Assembly (NCBI GenBank): GCA_934101745.1
Contig: CAKOSD010000067.1
Coordinates: 1 to 6,216 of the forward strand
Length of the DNA: 6,216 bases
Reading direction: 5' to 3'
From: an uncultured Bacilli bacterium
GTDB lineage: Bacteria > Bacillota_I > Bacilli_A > RF39 > UBA660
The translations under genes were made by a program, and so were the position numbers. Shown here piece by piece: positions 1 to 5,747 of this stretch. The notes beneath the pieces were generated by a model. The model did no database searches and was not told the origin of the DNA. It saw only the letters and a program-made list of their open reading frames with translations. Numbering within the stretch: position 1 is the stretch's first letter; each line of letters starts with the position of its first letter.

Positions 1-2
1 TT

Positions 3-1403
3 TATGATGTATATGGAAAAAATATTGCAATTAATTTTGACCATTCTATTATGCGAGGTATGCACATTACTATTGGCAATTTAAGGATTACTAATAAAGA
101 AATTATTAAAATAAAAGAAAGAATGGGAAAAATAATCAGTGGGAATTTGCCAATTTTAAAGATGAATGTTCTTAGTAAGGAAATGGTAGAATTTTATAAA
201 AAAGAACAAAAGGCTCCCAACTGTTACAATGTTTTAAATATAGATGATGAATTGGTAACTATTTACAAATTAGAAAATTATTATGATTATTTTTACGTCG
301 AAATGCCTTATAGCACTGGCTGTTTAAATCGTTTTGATTTGGTGGCTTTAAATGAAGAAGAAGTTGTTTTATTATTTCCAACCCCAAGAAGTCAAAATGA
401 GGTACCGTCTTATGTTCACTATGAAAAAGTAATTGAATGTTTTAAAAACGAAAAAGCATGGTTAGATAAGTGCGACATACCCTATGTTTATCAAGTAAAT
501 AAAATAGTGGCTAATGGTAAAATTAAAGACTTGATTAGACTTAGTGAAATTAATTATGATAATAAAATACATGAGGTTGCTAATAAGATATTAAACAAGA
601 AAAGTAAGTTTGTAATGATTGCTGGTCCTTCTAGTAGTGGAAAAACAACAACATGTAAGAAGTTATCGTTAGATTTACAAGCCAGAGGTATTAAAACTTT
701 AACTATGAGTGTTGATGACTATTTTAAAAATCGAGTTGATACGCCAAAAACTTTAGATGGTAAATATGATTTTGAAAGTGTAGCCTCAATTGATGTGGAA
801 TCTTTAAATAATGATATCAATGCTTTATTAAGAGGAGAAGAAGTAGAACTTCCAACTTATAATTTTGTCTCGGGAATACGGGAATATGTTAAGGGCAAAA
901 CTAGGATAGATAGTAATTATATTGTGTTAATGGAAGGATTACATTGCTTAAACGATGATTTAACTCCTTATATTAATAATGATATTAAATTTAAAATTTA
1001 TTTAAGTCCTTTTATGCCTCTTAATTTAGATAGCAATAATTATATAAGTACTACTGATTTAAGATTGATAAGAAGAATGATACGCGATAATCGTACTAGG
1101 GGTAATGATGTTAGCAAAACTATTTGTTCATGGCAAGATGTGCGTAGTGGGGAAGAAAAATATATTTTCCCTTATATTAATACTAGTGATGTTATTATTA
1201 ATACTTCGTTAGTTTATGAACTAGGAGTTTTAAAAGTTTTTGCAGAACCACTTCTTTATTCCGTAGGAACGGATTCGGTATATTATGAAGAGGCTCGTCG
1301 TCTTATTAACTTTTTAAAAAATTATTATCCGATATCGAGTGAATATATAGCCGATGATTGTGTTTTAAGAGAATTTATTGGGGGCTCTTGTTTTGAAAGT
1401 TAA
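3..1403 (+). CDS. Uridine-kinase-like nucleoside kinase, 5' end cut by window edge
   Basis: C-terminal part of a P-loop nucleoside kinase of the uridine kinase/phosphoribulokinase superfamily, the long Firmicutes type that carries a TGS and tRNA-synthetase-SAD-like region before the kinase domain. The frame is open from base 3, with no stop before the first ATG at 51, and the residues before that ATG (including FDHSIM) resemble the family's SAD-like region. The ATG at 51 is therefore an internal Met and the true start lies outside the window. Numbering from that Met, a Walker A motif GPSSSGKT is at 192-199. It is followed by the substrate-side DDYF motif, YDFES, LPTYNF, the MEGLH strand end, the STTDLRLIRR arginine-rich lid region and the family-typical C-terminus LREFIGGS. 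The expected role is phosphorylation of a nucleoside using NTP in the cytoplasm; the exact substrate cannot be read from sequence. About 80-90 N-terminal residues are probably missing compared with full-length relatives of roughly 550 residues. No clear terminator follows, so readthrough toward gap is possible. Confidence 0.9.
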   Translation, partial: YDVYGKNIAINFDHSIMRGMHITIGNLRITNKEIIKIKERMGKIISGNLPILKMNVLSKEMVEFYKKEQKAPNCYNVLNIDDELVTIYKLENYYDYFYVEMPYSTGCLNRFDLVALNEEEVVLLFPTPRSQNEVPSYVHYEKVIECFKNEKAWLDKCDIPYVYQVNKIVANGKIKDLIRLSEINYDNKIHEVANKILNKKSKFVMIAGPSSSGKTTTCKKLSLDLQARGIKTLTMSVDDYFKNRVDTPKTLDGKYDFESVASIDVESLNNDINALLRGEEVELPTYNFVSGIREYVKGKTRIDSNYIVLMEGLHCLNDDLTPYINNDIKFKIYLSPFMPLNLDSNNYISTTDLRLIRRMIRDNRTRGNDVSKTICSWQDVRSGEEKYIFPYINTSDVIINTSLVYELGVLKVFAEPLLYSVGTDSVYYEEARRLINFLKNYYPISSEYIADDCVLREFIGGSCFES

Positions 1404-1472
1404 TTATAGAAATTTTGGGGTTTAGGAAGTAAAAATAGGGGTATATATAATAATGAAAATAACTATTAAGAC

Positions 1473-1500
1473 TTATTATGTTTTATGTATATAGTATAAT
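1473..1500 (+). promoter_or_regulatory. Putative gap promoter
   Basis: A perfect TATAAT lies at 1495-1500, with a weak TTATTA (3 of 6 consensus bases) at 1473-1478 and a 16-base spacer. Transcription would start near 1507, giving a leader of about 55 bases before the gap ATG at 1562. A second TATAAT at 1446-1451 lies farther upstream. In DNA this AT-rich such elements occur by chance, so the call rests on position. No cggR-type repressor gene precedes gap here; the neighbour is the nucleoside kinase. Confidence 0.45.
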
Positions 1501-1550
1501 ATAGAAGATATTGGTTTTTGGCAAGATGTTTTTGAAAAAAATAATAGAAA

Positions 1551-1554
1551 AGGG
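1551..1554 (+). promoter_or_regulatory. Ribosome binding site that fixes the gap start
   Basis: AGGG within GAAAAGGGTAG lies 7 bases before the ATG at 1562. It selects this ATG over the in-frame TTG at 1511, which would add 17 residues not found in GAPDH proteins and lies only a few bases after the predicted transcription start. Confidence 0.75.
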
Positions 1555-1561
1555 TAGAAAA

Positions 1562-2575
1562 ATGAAAAAAATAGCAATTAATGGATTTGGAAGAATTGGA
1601 CGCTTAGCGTTTAGAGAGATGATTACAAGTAAGGATTTAAATGTTGTAGCGATAAATGATTTAGCAACAGCAGAAGAATTAGCCTATCTTTTGAAGTACG
1701 ATACTAATCATCGTAGTTTTCATGAAAATGAAATTGGTTTTGAGGGAGATTTTATCGTTGTTGGTGGCGTTAAAAAAATTAGAGTATATAGCGAGAAAGA
1801 TCCACTAAATTTGCCTTGGAAAGAATTAGGAATAGATGCAGTCTTAGAATGCAGTGGGCATTTTACCAAGTATGAAGATGCTTACAAACATATTACGGCA
1901 GGCGCTAAAAAAGTAGTTATTTCGGCTCCCGGTAAAGGGGATATGAAAACAATTGTCTTTAATGTTAACCATGATATATTAGATGGTTCTGAACAAATAA
2001 TTTCGGCGGCTTCTTGTACAACTAACTGTATGGCGCCAGTTGTTTCTGTGATTGAAAAAAACATCGGTATTGTGGGTGGGGCTATGAGTACAATTCATGC
2101 TTACACTAATGATCAAGCCACTTTAGATATTACACATAATAAAGGAATTTATGCCCGTCGGGGAAGAGCGTGTGCGGCTAATATTGTACCGGCCTCAACT
2201 GGGGCTGCTAGCGCCATTGGAAAAGTTATTCCCACTTTAGATGGAAAAATAGTTGGTAAGGCCTTTAGGGTTCCAGTATCGGATGGTTCTATGATAGATT
2301 TAACTTTAGAATTAAAGAAGAGTTTAACAAAGGAAGAATTAAATAATTTGTTTATTGAAAATCAAAATGAAACTTTAAAAGTAACAAATGATCCAATAGT
2401 TTCTAGTGATTGTATTGGTAAGAAGTGTGGAGCCATCGTAGATTTACTTTCTACAGATGTTATAAATTTTGGTGATACTTGTCTTGCTAAAGTAGTAGCG
2501 TGGTACGATAATGAGGCTGGTTATACGCACCAAATGATTTCTACTTTAAGATACTTCTTAACGTTAGAAAAATAA
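1562..2575 (+). CDS. gap: Glyceraldehyde-3-phosphate dehydrogenase, NAD-type
   Basis: Phosphorylating GAPDH, 337 residues, the usual length. It converts glyceraldehyde 3-phosphate, NAD+ and phosphate to 1,3-bisphosphoglycerate in cytoplasmic glycolysis. The N-terminal Rossmann domain starts with INGFGRIGR (residues 6-14). Asp33 at the end of the second strand (AIND) is typical of NAD rather than NADP preference. The catalytic domain has SCTTNC with nucleophile Cys152, and HAYTNDQ with His179, which activates the cysteine. It then has the RRGRACAANIVPASTGAA phosphate-binding region and the C-terminal WYDNEAGY motif. The ATG at 1562 is chosen because the protein then begins MKKIAINGFGR exactly as the family does and has a well-spaced ribosome binding site. 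The gene appears to be its own transcription unit, with a promoter upstream and a terminator 136 bases after the stop. It is the only gap gene in view and has all catalytic residues. The glycolytic direction is inferred from the company of pgk and gpmI. Confidence 0.97.
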   Translation: MKKIAINGFGRIGRLAFREMITSKDLNVVAINDLATAEELAYLLKYDTNHRSFHENEIGFEGDFIVVGGVKKIRVYSEKDPLNLPWKELGIDAVLECSGHFTKYEDAYKHITAGAKKVVISAPGKGDMKTIVFNVNHDILDGSEQIISAASCTTNCMAPVVSVIEKNIGIVGGAMSTIHAYTNDQATLDITHNKGIYARRGRACAANIVPASTGAASAIGKVIPTLDGKIVGKAFRVPVSDGSMIDLTLELKKSLTKEELNNLFIENQNETLKVTNDPIVSSDCIGKKCGAIVDLLSTDVINFGDTCLAKVVAWYDNEAGYTHQMISTLRYFLTLEK

Positions 2576-2583
2576 TTCTTAAG

Positions 2584-2592
2584 TGTTATAAT
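2584..2592 (+). promoter_or_regulatory. Possible extended -10 promoter just after gap
   Basis: TG-T-TATAAT, a perfect extended -10 element, starts 9 bases after the gap stop codon. The -35 position at a 17-base spacer reads TTAGAA, inside the last gap codons (3 of 6 matches). Transcription would start near 2599 and meet the terminator at 2711-2759, giving an RNA of about 160 bases with no convincing open reading frame. The rest of this 291-base intergenic region is extremely AT-rich and includes the 14-base palindrome TTTTAAATTTAAAA at 2659-2672. Chance occurrence is a real possibility. Confidence 0.3.
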
Positions 2593-2710
2593 AGATTTTA
2601 AATAACATAATTAATAATGGTAATACTTTATAAATTATAATTATAATAAAGCTTAAGGTTTTAAATTTAAAATATAGCGATAACTAAAGTATAAATAGTT
2701 TAAGAATAAG

Positions 2711-2759
2711 AAAAGTGTAACAATTAATTATTGGTGGTTAATTATTGTTATGCTTTTTT
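2711..2759 (+). terminator. Rho-independent terminator downstream of gap
   Basis: TAACAAT (2718-2724) pairs with ATTGTTA (2744-2750). After a single bulged T, AATTA (2726-2730) pairs with TAATT (2739-2743), closing an eight-base loop. Outside, G·T, T·G and G-C pairs extend the stem, and an A run (2711-2714) can pair with the first bases of the six-T tail at 2754-2759. It separates gap from the unknown gene-pgk unit. The flanking A run means it may also work on the minus strand. Confidence 0.8.
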
Positions 2760-2803
2760 CATTTAAAAATTACAGTAATTTTACAGTTTTTTTGAAAGAA
2801 ATT

Positions 2804-2812
2804 TGATATAAT
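2804..2812 (+). promoter_or_regulatory. Extended -10 promoter for the unknown gene-pgk unit
   Basis: TGATATAAT combines the TGn extension with a perfect TATAAT at 2807-2812. No good -35 element is seen at 16-18 bases; TTTACA at 2780-2785 is 21 bases away, too far for a standard promoter. Its placement just after the gap terminator and 55 bases before the next gene makes it the likely start of the transcript carrying the unknown gene and pgk, beginning near 2819. Confidence 0.6.
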
Positions 2813-2840
2813 AAAAAAGTAATTAATAATAATGAACGGT

Positions 2841-2848
2841 TAGAAAGG
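2841..2848 (+). promoter_or_regulatory. Shine-Dalgarno-like site with unusual spacing
   Basis: TAGAAAGG matches eight bases of the complement of a Firmicutes 16S rRNA 3' tail. It ends 18 bases before the ATG at 2867, well beyond normal spacing. The only codon at a good distance in the same frame is ATA at 2858, directly after the in-frame TGA at 2855. Confidence 0.45.
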
Positions 2849-2866
2849 TTTAACTGAATAAAATTT

Positions 2867-3403
2867 ATGAATAGTAATAGAAGTAATACACGAATGATAG
2901 TAATTGCAAACAATTTTGTTCTTAATGAAGAATGGAATAGTCAGATAGATAAGGCTTCTTCGCCTCATTTAGAAATGTTAAAAAAGGTTATTGAAAAATT
3001 ACAATCTAATTATAGGAAAATGGAAAATGTTTTAACAAATGATGTTATGAGTACCTCAATTAATTTAGCCAGAGCACTTCATGGGCTGGTTGTTCAAGTA
3101 TTTCCAAGTGGTAGTAGTCGTGAGGAAGATATTATGATGATGGTATATTATGATAATAATCCTTTAAGTAATGAGGTTATAAATAATTTTAAAGAAGTTT
3201 ATTCTAATTTAGTTACAGGCAGAGAAAATAGTGTGATTAAAGAAAAATATAATCCTTTGATAATACAAGGGGCTTTAACTTTATCCGAACTTGATTTTAG
3301 TGATAGTAATACTTTAAGTAGAGAAGATAGTAATGATACTATAACAATGGATGATATAATTTCTATCTTACCAGTTGAAGCAAAAAAAGAAAGGAGTGCT
3401 TAA
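2867..3403 (+). CDS. Unrecognised 178-residue protein coupled to pgk
   Basis: I do not recognise a family. The protein is soluble-looking, without signal peptide or membrane segment. After a short polar N-terminus (residues 1-9) comes a hydrophobic stretch, MIVIANNFVL (10-19). A probable helix follows at about 33-57 and another at 60-79 (STSINLARALHGLVVQVF), then a methionine-rich strand-like segment, DIMMMVYY (88-95). From about 143 the sequence is rich in Ser, Asp and Asn, looks disordered, and ends in a short hydrophobic patch, DDIISILPV (162-170), and a basic tail. The last codons contain the pgk ribosome binding site, and its stop codon is one base before the pgk ATG. The two genes therefore share a transcript and are probably translationally coupled. 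The start is uncertain: ATG 2867 is the first in frame, Met10 (2894) has no ribosome binding site, and the upstream site is oddly spaced. Codon usage resembles its neighbours, giving no sign of recent transfer. A role tied to glycolysis or Pgk is inference from position only. Confidence 0.8.
   Translation: MNSNRSNTRMIVIANNFVLNEEWNSQIDKASSPHLEMLKKVIEKLQSNYRKMENVLTNDVMSTSINLARALHGLVVQVFPSGSSREEDIMMMVYYDNNPLSNEVINNFKEVYSNLVTGRENSVIKEKYNPLIIQGALTLSELDFSDSNTLSREDSNDTITMDDIISILPVEAKKERSA
3391..3397 (+). promoter_or_regulatory. Ribosome binding site that fixes the pgk start
   Basis: AAGGAGT, a strong site, lies 7 bases before the ATG at 3405 and inside the last codons of the preceding gene. It selects this ATG over the in-frame TTG at 3375, which would add ten residues by reading through the ribosome binding site itself. 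Confidence 0.85.
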
Positions 3404-3404
3404 A

Positions 3405-4604
3405 ATGAAGTGTTTGTTACAAGATACTAATGTTTTAAATAAAAGGGTAATTGTTCGTTGTGATTTTAATGTTCCGGTTAAAGATGGGCACATTTTAGAT
3501 GATACAAAGATAAAAGCCTCTTTAGAAACAATTAATTATTTAATTGATAAAAATTGTAAAATCATTTTATTGTCCCATTTTGGCAAAGTTAAAACGGAAG
3601 ACGATAAAAAGAAGTATAGCCTAAAAATAGTGGCCGAGCGTTTAAATGAATTGGTAAGTAGTAATGTTATTTTTTCACCTGAAACTAGAAGTAGTCTTTT
3701 AGAAATAAAAGCAACAGAGTTGCAGCCTAAAGAAATATTATTGGTCGAAAATACTAGGTTTGAAGATGTTCCTAATGGGTTTGAAAGTAATAACGATCCG
3801 CAACTTGCGGCTTATTTTGCTTCTTTGGGTGATGTGTTTGTTTTAGATGCTTTTGCTAGTAGTCATCGTATGCATGCCTCAACTAGTGGTATTGCTAAGT
3901 TTATTCCTAGTTGTTTAGGTTTTTGTGTTCAAAAAGAAATGGAAATGCTTAATAAATATGTTTTGAATCCTGTTTCTCCTTTTACTATTATTATGGGAGG
4001 GGCTAAAATTACCGATAAATTACCGCTTATTGAAAAATTGCTACCTAAATGTAATCACATGTTGCTTACTGGGGGGCTTGCTAATAGTTGTTTGAAGTCT
4101 TTGGGACTTAATGTTGGGAAATCACTTGCTAGTGATGAGGCTGAAACTTTAATAAAAGTAAAAGAAATATTAAAAGAATATAATAAGAAAATTGTCTTAC
4201 CATTTGATGCTATTGTTGGCAAAAAATATGACGATAATTATGTGGCTTCTAAGGATATTAATAAAGTTAGTAGTGATGAAATCGTTGGTGATATTGGTCC
4301 TAAGACTTTAAAAGTTTATAAGAAAATTATTGATGAATCCAAAACAATATTTATGAATGGAACCGCTGGTATTTATGAAGAGGCTAAATTTAGTAATGGA
4401 ACTTTAGAATTGTTAAATATTGTTACATCTAGTATGGCTAAGACAATTGCGGGTGGTGGTGATTGTATTGGGGCTATTCGCAAGTTTAACATGATGGATA
4501 AATTTACGTATATTTCAACTGGTGGCGGGGCTACTTTGGAATATATTATTAACGAGACCTTGCCAGCAATTGCGGCAATTAGTGATAAAGAAGAAGTATT
4601 GTAA
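3405..4604 (+). CDS. pgk: Phosphoglycerate kinase, divergent
   Basis: Pgk, 399 residues, normal for bacteria. It transfers phosphate from 1,3-bisphosphoglycerate to ADP, giving 3-phosphoglycerate and ATP. N-domain signatures: RCDFNVP (18-24), SHFGK (57-61), ENTRF (115-119), DAFASSHR (148-155). C-domain nucleotide-site signatures: GGAKITDK (198-205), IGPKT (297-301), NGTAGIYE (318-325) with the family Glu at 325, GGGD (350-353) and STGGGATLE (371-379). Compared with human PGK1 from memory, the basic patch that binds 3-phosphoglycerate keeps Arg18, Arg118 and Arg155. Lys35 stands where the catalytic Arg38/39 normally is, and Lys61 replaces the Arg of SHLGRP. The WNGPxG motif reads MNGTAG. The other nucleotide-site residues (Lys201, Lys205, Glu325, Asp353) remain, so activity is likely but perhaps altered. 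The gene is coupled to the upstream orphan gene, and no obvious terminator separates it from spo0A. Confidence 0.95.
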   Translation: MKCLLQDTNVLNKRVIVRCDFNVPVKDGHILDDTKIKASLETINYLIDKNCKIILLSHFGKVKTEDDKKKYSLKIVAERLNELVSSNVIFSPETRSSLLEIKATELQPKEILLVENTRFEDVPNGFESNNDPQLAAYFASLGDVFVLDAFASSHRMHASTSGIAKFIPSCLGFCVQKEMEMLNKYVLNPVSPFTIIMGGAKITDKLPLIEKLLPKCNHMLLTGGLANSCLKSLGLNVGKSLASDEAETLIKVKEILKEYNKKIVLPFDAIVGKKYDDNYVASKDINKVSSDEIVGDIGPKTLKVYKKIIDESKTIFMNGTAGIYEEAKFSNGTLELLNIVTSSMAKTIAGGGDCIGAIRKFNMMDKFTYISTGGGATLEYIINETLPAIAAISDKEEVL

Positions 4605-4638
4605 AACACTTTTAACTATATAATAAATAGTGATAATG

Positions 4639-4657
4639 TTCGACAAATGTTGTCAAA
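4639..4657 (+). promoter_or_regulatory. Inverted pair of 0A-box-like sites upstream of spo0A
   Basis: TTCGACAA (4639-4646) is the exact reverse complement of TTGTCGAA, which contains the Spo0A-binding core TGTCGAA known from Bacillus. Three bases later, TTGTCAAA (4650-4657) matches the same box with one mismatch. Centres are 11 bases apart, about one helical turn, in inverted orientation. The pair lies about 44-62 bases upstream of the start predicted from the TATAAT at 4689. That is suitable for autoregulation by the product of the next gene, or for another palindrome-binding regulator. Confidence 0.6.
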
Positions 4658-4688
4658 ATATAGGGTAGCGTTTTGGAAAAATTATATT

Positions 4689-4694
4689 TATAAT
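4689..4694 (+). promoter_or_regulatory. -10 element of the spo0A promoter
   Basis: A perfect TATAAT lies 30 bases before the spo0A ATG. The -35 region at 17 bases (TAGCGT) is poor, which would fit an activator-dependent promoter using the 0A-like sites just upstream. No convincing sigma-H type promoter is seen. A second TATAAT lies at 4619-4624, upstream of the 0A-like sites. Confidence 0.5.
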
Positions 4695-4724
4695 GTAATT
4701 AAGTAGTACGAAAAGGGAGAAAAT

Positions 4725-5495
4725 ATGATAAATATACTTATGATAGATGAAGTATCTAGTATTAAGGGTTTTTCTGAATTTTTAAATTCTAAAAGTAGTA
4801 CGCAAGTTAATATAAAATATAAATGCAGTGATGGGTTAGAGGGCTTAGAAATGATAAATAAATATCAAGATGATATAGATTGTATCGTTTTATCTTTAGT
4901 ATTGCCTTCGTTAGACGGAGTTGGCATTTTAAAGTATTTAAAGAAAGAAAATATTAACAAAAGAGTAATTCTTTATACATATAATACTAATTTAGACTTA
5001 TTGAAGTTACTAGGAGAATACCGGATTTTATTTGTTTTGTATAAAGGCATGGATTTGGGATTATTAGAAGATAGAATTATTGATATTGGAGCCTTAAAAA
5101 AGAAAGAAGAAGTAGAAAATAAAAGACCAGTGCAAGAAATGACCAAAGAAATTTCTAGACTTTTACATGAATTAGGTATGCCTAGTCATATTAAAGGGTA
5201 TCAATACATAAGAGATTCCATTCAGCTTATGTATAATAATCCTAGTGTTTTAGGAGGTATTACTAAAGAAGTATATCCTTTTATTGCTGATAAGTATAAT
5301 ACAACGCCTTCCCGGGTAGAAAGAGCAATTAGACATGCTATTGAAGTTAGTTGGACTAGGGGCGATTATGATTTGATGGAAGAAATATTTGGGCACTCAG
5401 TAGACTTTGATCGGGCTAAACCTACTAATTCAGAATTTTTAGCAACGATTGCTGACAAGTTAAGTATTGATGCTAAAAGTAATGATAATATTTAA
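4725..5495 (+). CDS. spo0A: Spo0A homologue with receiver lacking the phospho-Asp
   Basis: Spo0A-family transcription factor, 256 residues (B. subtilis Spo0A has 267), the regulator that commits Firmicutes cells to sporulation. The start is supported by the strong site AAAGGGAGA ending four bases before ATG 4725. Residues 1-121 form a CheY-like receiver. They align without gaps to the B. subtilis protein over much of their length, keeping the acidic pair (Asp8, Glu9), switch Thr85 and Lys107. The phosphoacceptor Asp, in the family motif LDIIMPHLDG, is Ser57 here (LSLVLPSLDG), and the Pro after the conserved Lys is Gly108. A charged linker (124-142) leads to the Spo0A C-terminal DNA-binding domain. 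Its hallmark blocks are nearly unchanged: HELGMPSHIKGY (148-159), the recognition-helix region TPSRVERAIRHAIEVSW (194-210) and AKPTNSEFLATIADKL (231-246). Binding to 0A boxes is therefore expected, whereas control by phosphorelay at the usual site is not. It lies between pgk and gpmI, with its own promoter region and terminator. Confidence 0.93.
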   Translation: MINILMIDEVSSIKGFSEFLNSKSSTQVNIKYKCSDGLEGLEMINKYQDDIDCIVLSLVLPSLDGVGILKYLKKENINKRVILYTYNTNLDLLKLLGEYRILFVLYKGMDLGLLEDRIIDIGALKKKEEVENKRPVQEMTKEISRLLHELGMPSHIKGYQYIRDSIQLMYNNPSVLGGITKEVYPFIADKYNTTPSRVERAIRHAIEVSWTRGDYDLMEEIFGHSVDFDRAKPTNSEFLATIADKLSIDAKSNDNI

Positions 5496-5503
5496 TAATT
5501 AGC

Positions 5504-5543
5504 AACTATCACTTTAGATAATAGTTATGGTGATAGTTTTTTT
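5504..5543 (+). terminator. Rho-independent terminator after spo0A
   Basis: AACTATCAC (5504-5512) pairs perfectly with GTGATAGTT (5530-5538), nine base pairs, around a 17-base loop. A run of seven T (5537-5543) begins inside the right arm. It starts eight bases after the spo0A stop and separates spo0A from gpmI. Confidence 0.85.
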
Positions 5544-5576
5544 ATTAAAAAAATTATAAAGATACTTTTTAGGGCG

Positions 5577-5654
5577 GGTGGCTGTGGGAAGAAAAATTAT
5601 ATTTATAAAAGAAGAGAAAAATACTAATAAATCTTGAAAATAGGCGGCTGTTTG
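5577..5654 (+). repeat. Imperfect direct repeat of a G-rich motif
   Basis: GGTGGCTGTGGG (5577-5588) and GGCGGCTGTTTG (5643-5654) agree at 9 of 12 positions and share GGCTGT. They start 66 bases apart. They are the only G-rich islands in the very AT-rich spo0A-gpmI spacer, and the second copy sits between the predicted -35 and -10 of gpmI. Function is unknown; an operator is one possibility and chance another. Confidence 0.3.
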
Positions 5655-5661
5655 TGATAAT
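5634..5661 (+). promoter_or_regulatory. Putative gpmI promoter
   Basis: TTGAAA (5634-5639) and GATAAT (5656-5661) are separated by 16 bases; TG at 5655-5656 with TAATAT at 5658 is an alternative register. The leader would be about 80 bases. With the terminator just upstream, this makes gpmI a separate transcription unit from spo0A. Confidence 0.5.
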
Positions 5662-5747
5662 ATTTGATTGCTAATATAAGAAAAGAAATTGGTACAAAAT
5701 GAATAAAACTTAAGTTTTAGTATCAATATTTATTTGGAGTGATTATA

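Noticed and set aside
4..84. Short hydrophobic ORF in another frame at the left edge, starting ATGATG
   Set aside because: It overlaps the well-supported kinase frame, is about 26 residues long and has no visible ribosome binding site.
1511..1561. TTG start giving GAPDH 17 extra residues
   Set aside because: No ribosome binding site, the residues do not belong to the family, and ATG 1562 is properly placed.
1882..2064. 60-residue minus-strand reading frame inside gap
   Set aside because: It lies wholly over conserved GAPDH catalytic sequence, has no ribosome binding site, and looks like no known protein.
2659..2672. Perfect palindrome TTTTAAATTTAAAA as an operator
   Set aside because: It is composed only of A and T in a very AT-rich spacer and not near a good promoter, so chance is likely.
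3375..3404. TTG start giving Pgk ten extra residues
   Set aside because: The extension is a lysine-rich readthrough of the pgk ribosome binding site itself.
3741..3750. 0A-box-like TTGGTCGAA inside pgk
   Set aside because: It has a mismatch in the core and falls in the conserved VEN coding segment, so coding constraint explains it.
4373..4609. 78-residue minus-strand reading frame over the end of pgk
   Set aside because: Antisense shadow of the conserved GGGD and STGGGA motifs of Pgk.
5514..5726. 70-residue minus-strand reading frame in the spo0A-gpmI spacer
   Set aside because: Composition is that of translated AT-rich DNA (Phe, Ile, Asn, Lys), and it overlaps the terminator and the predicted gpmI promoter.
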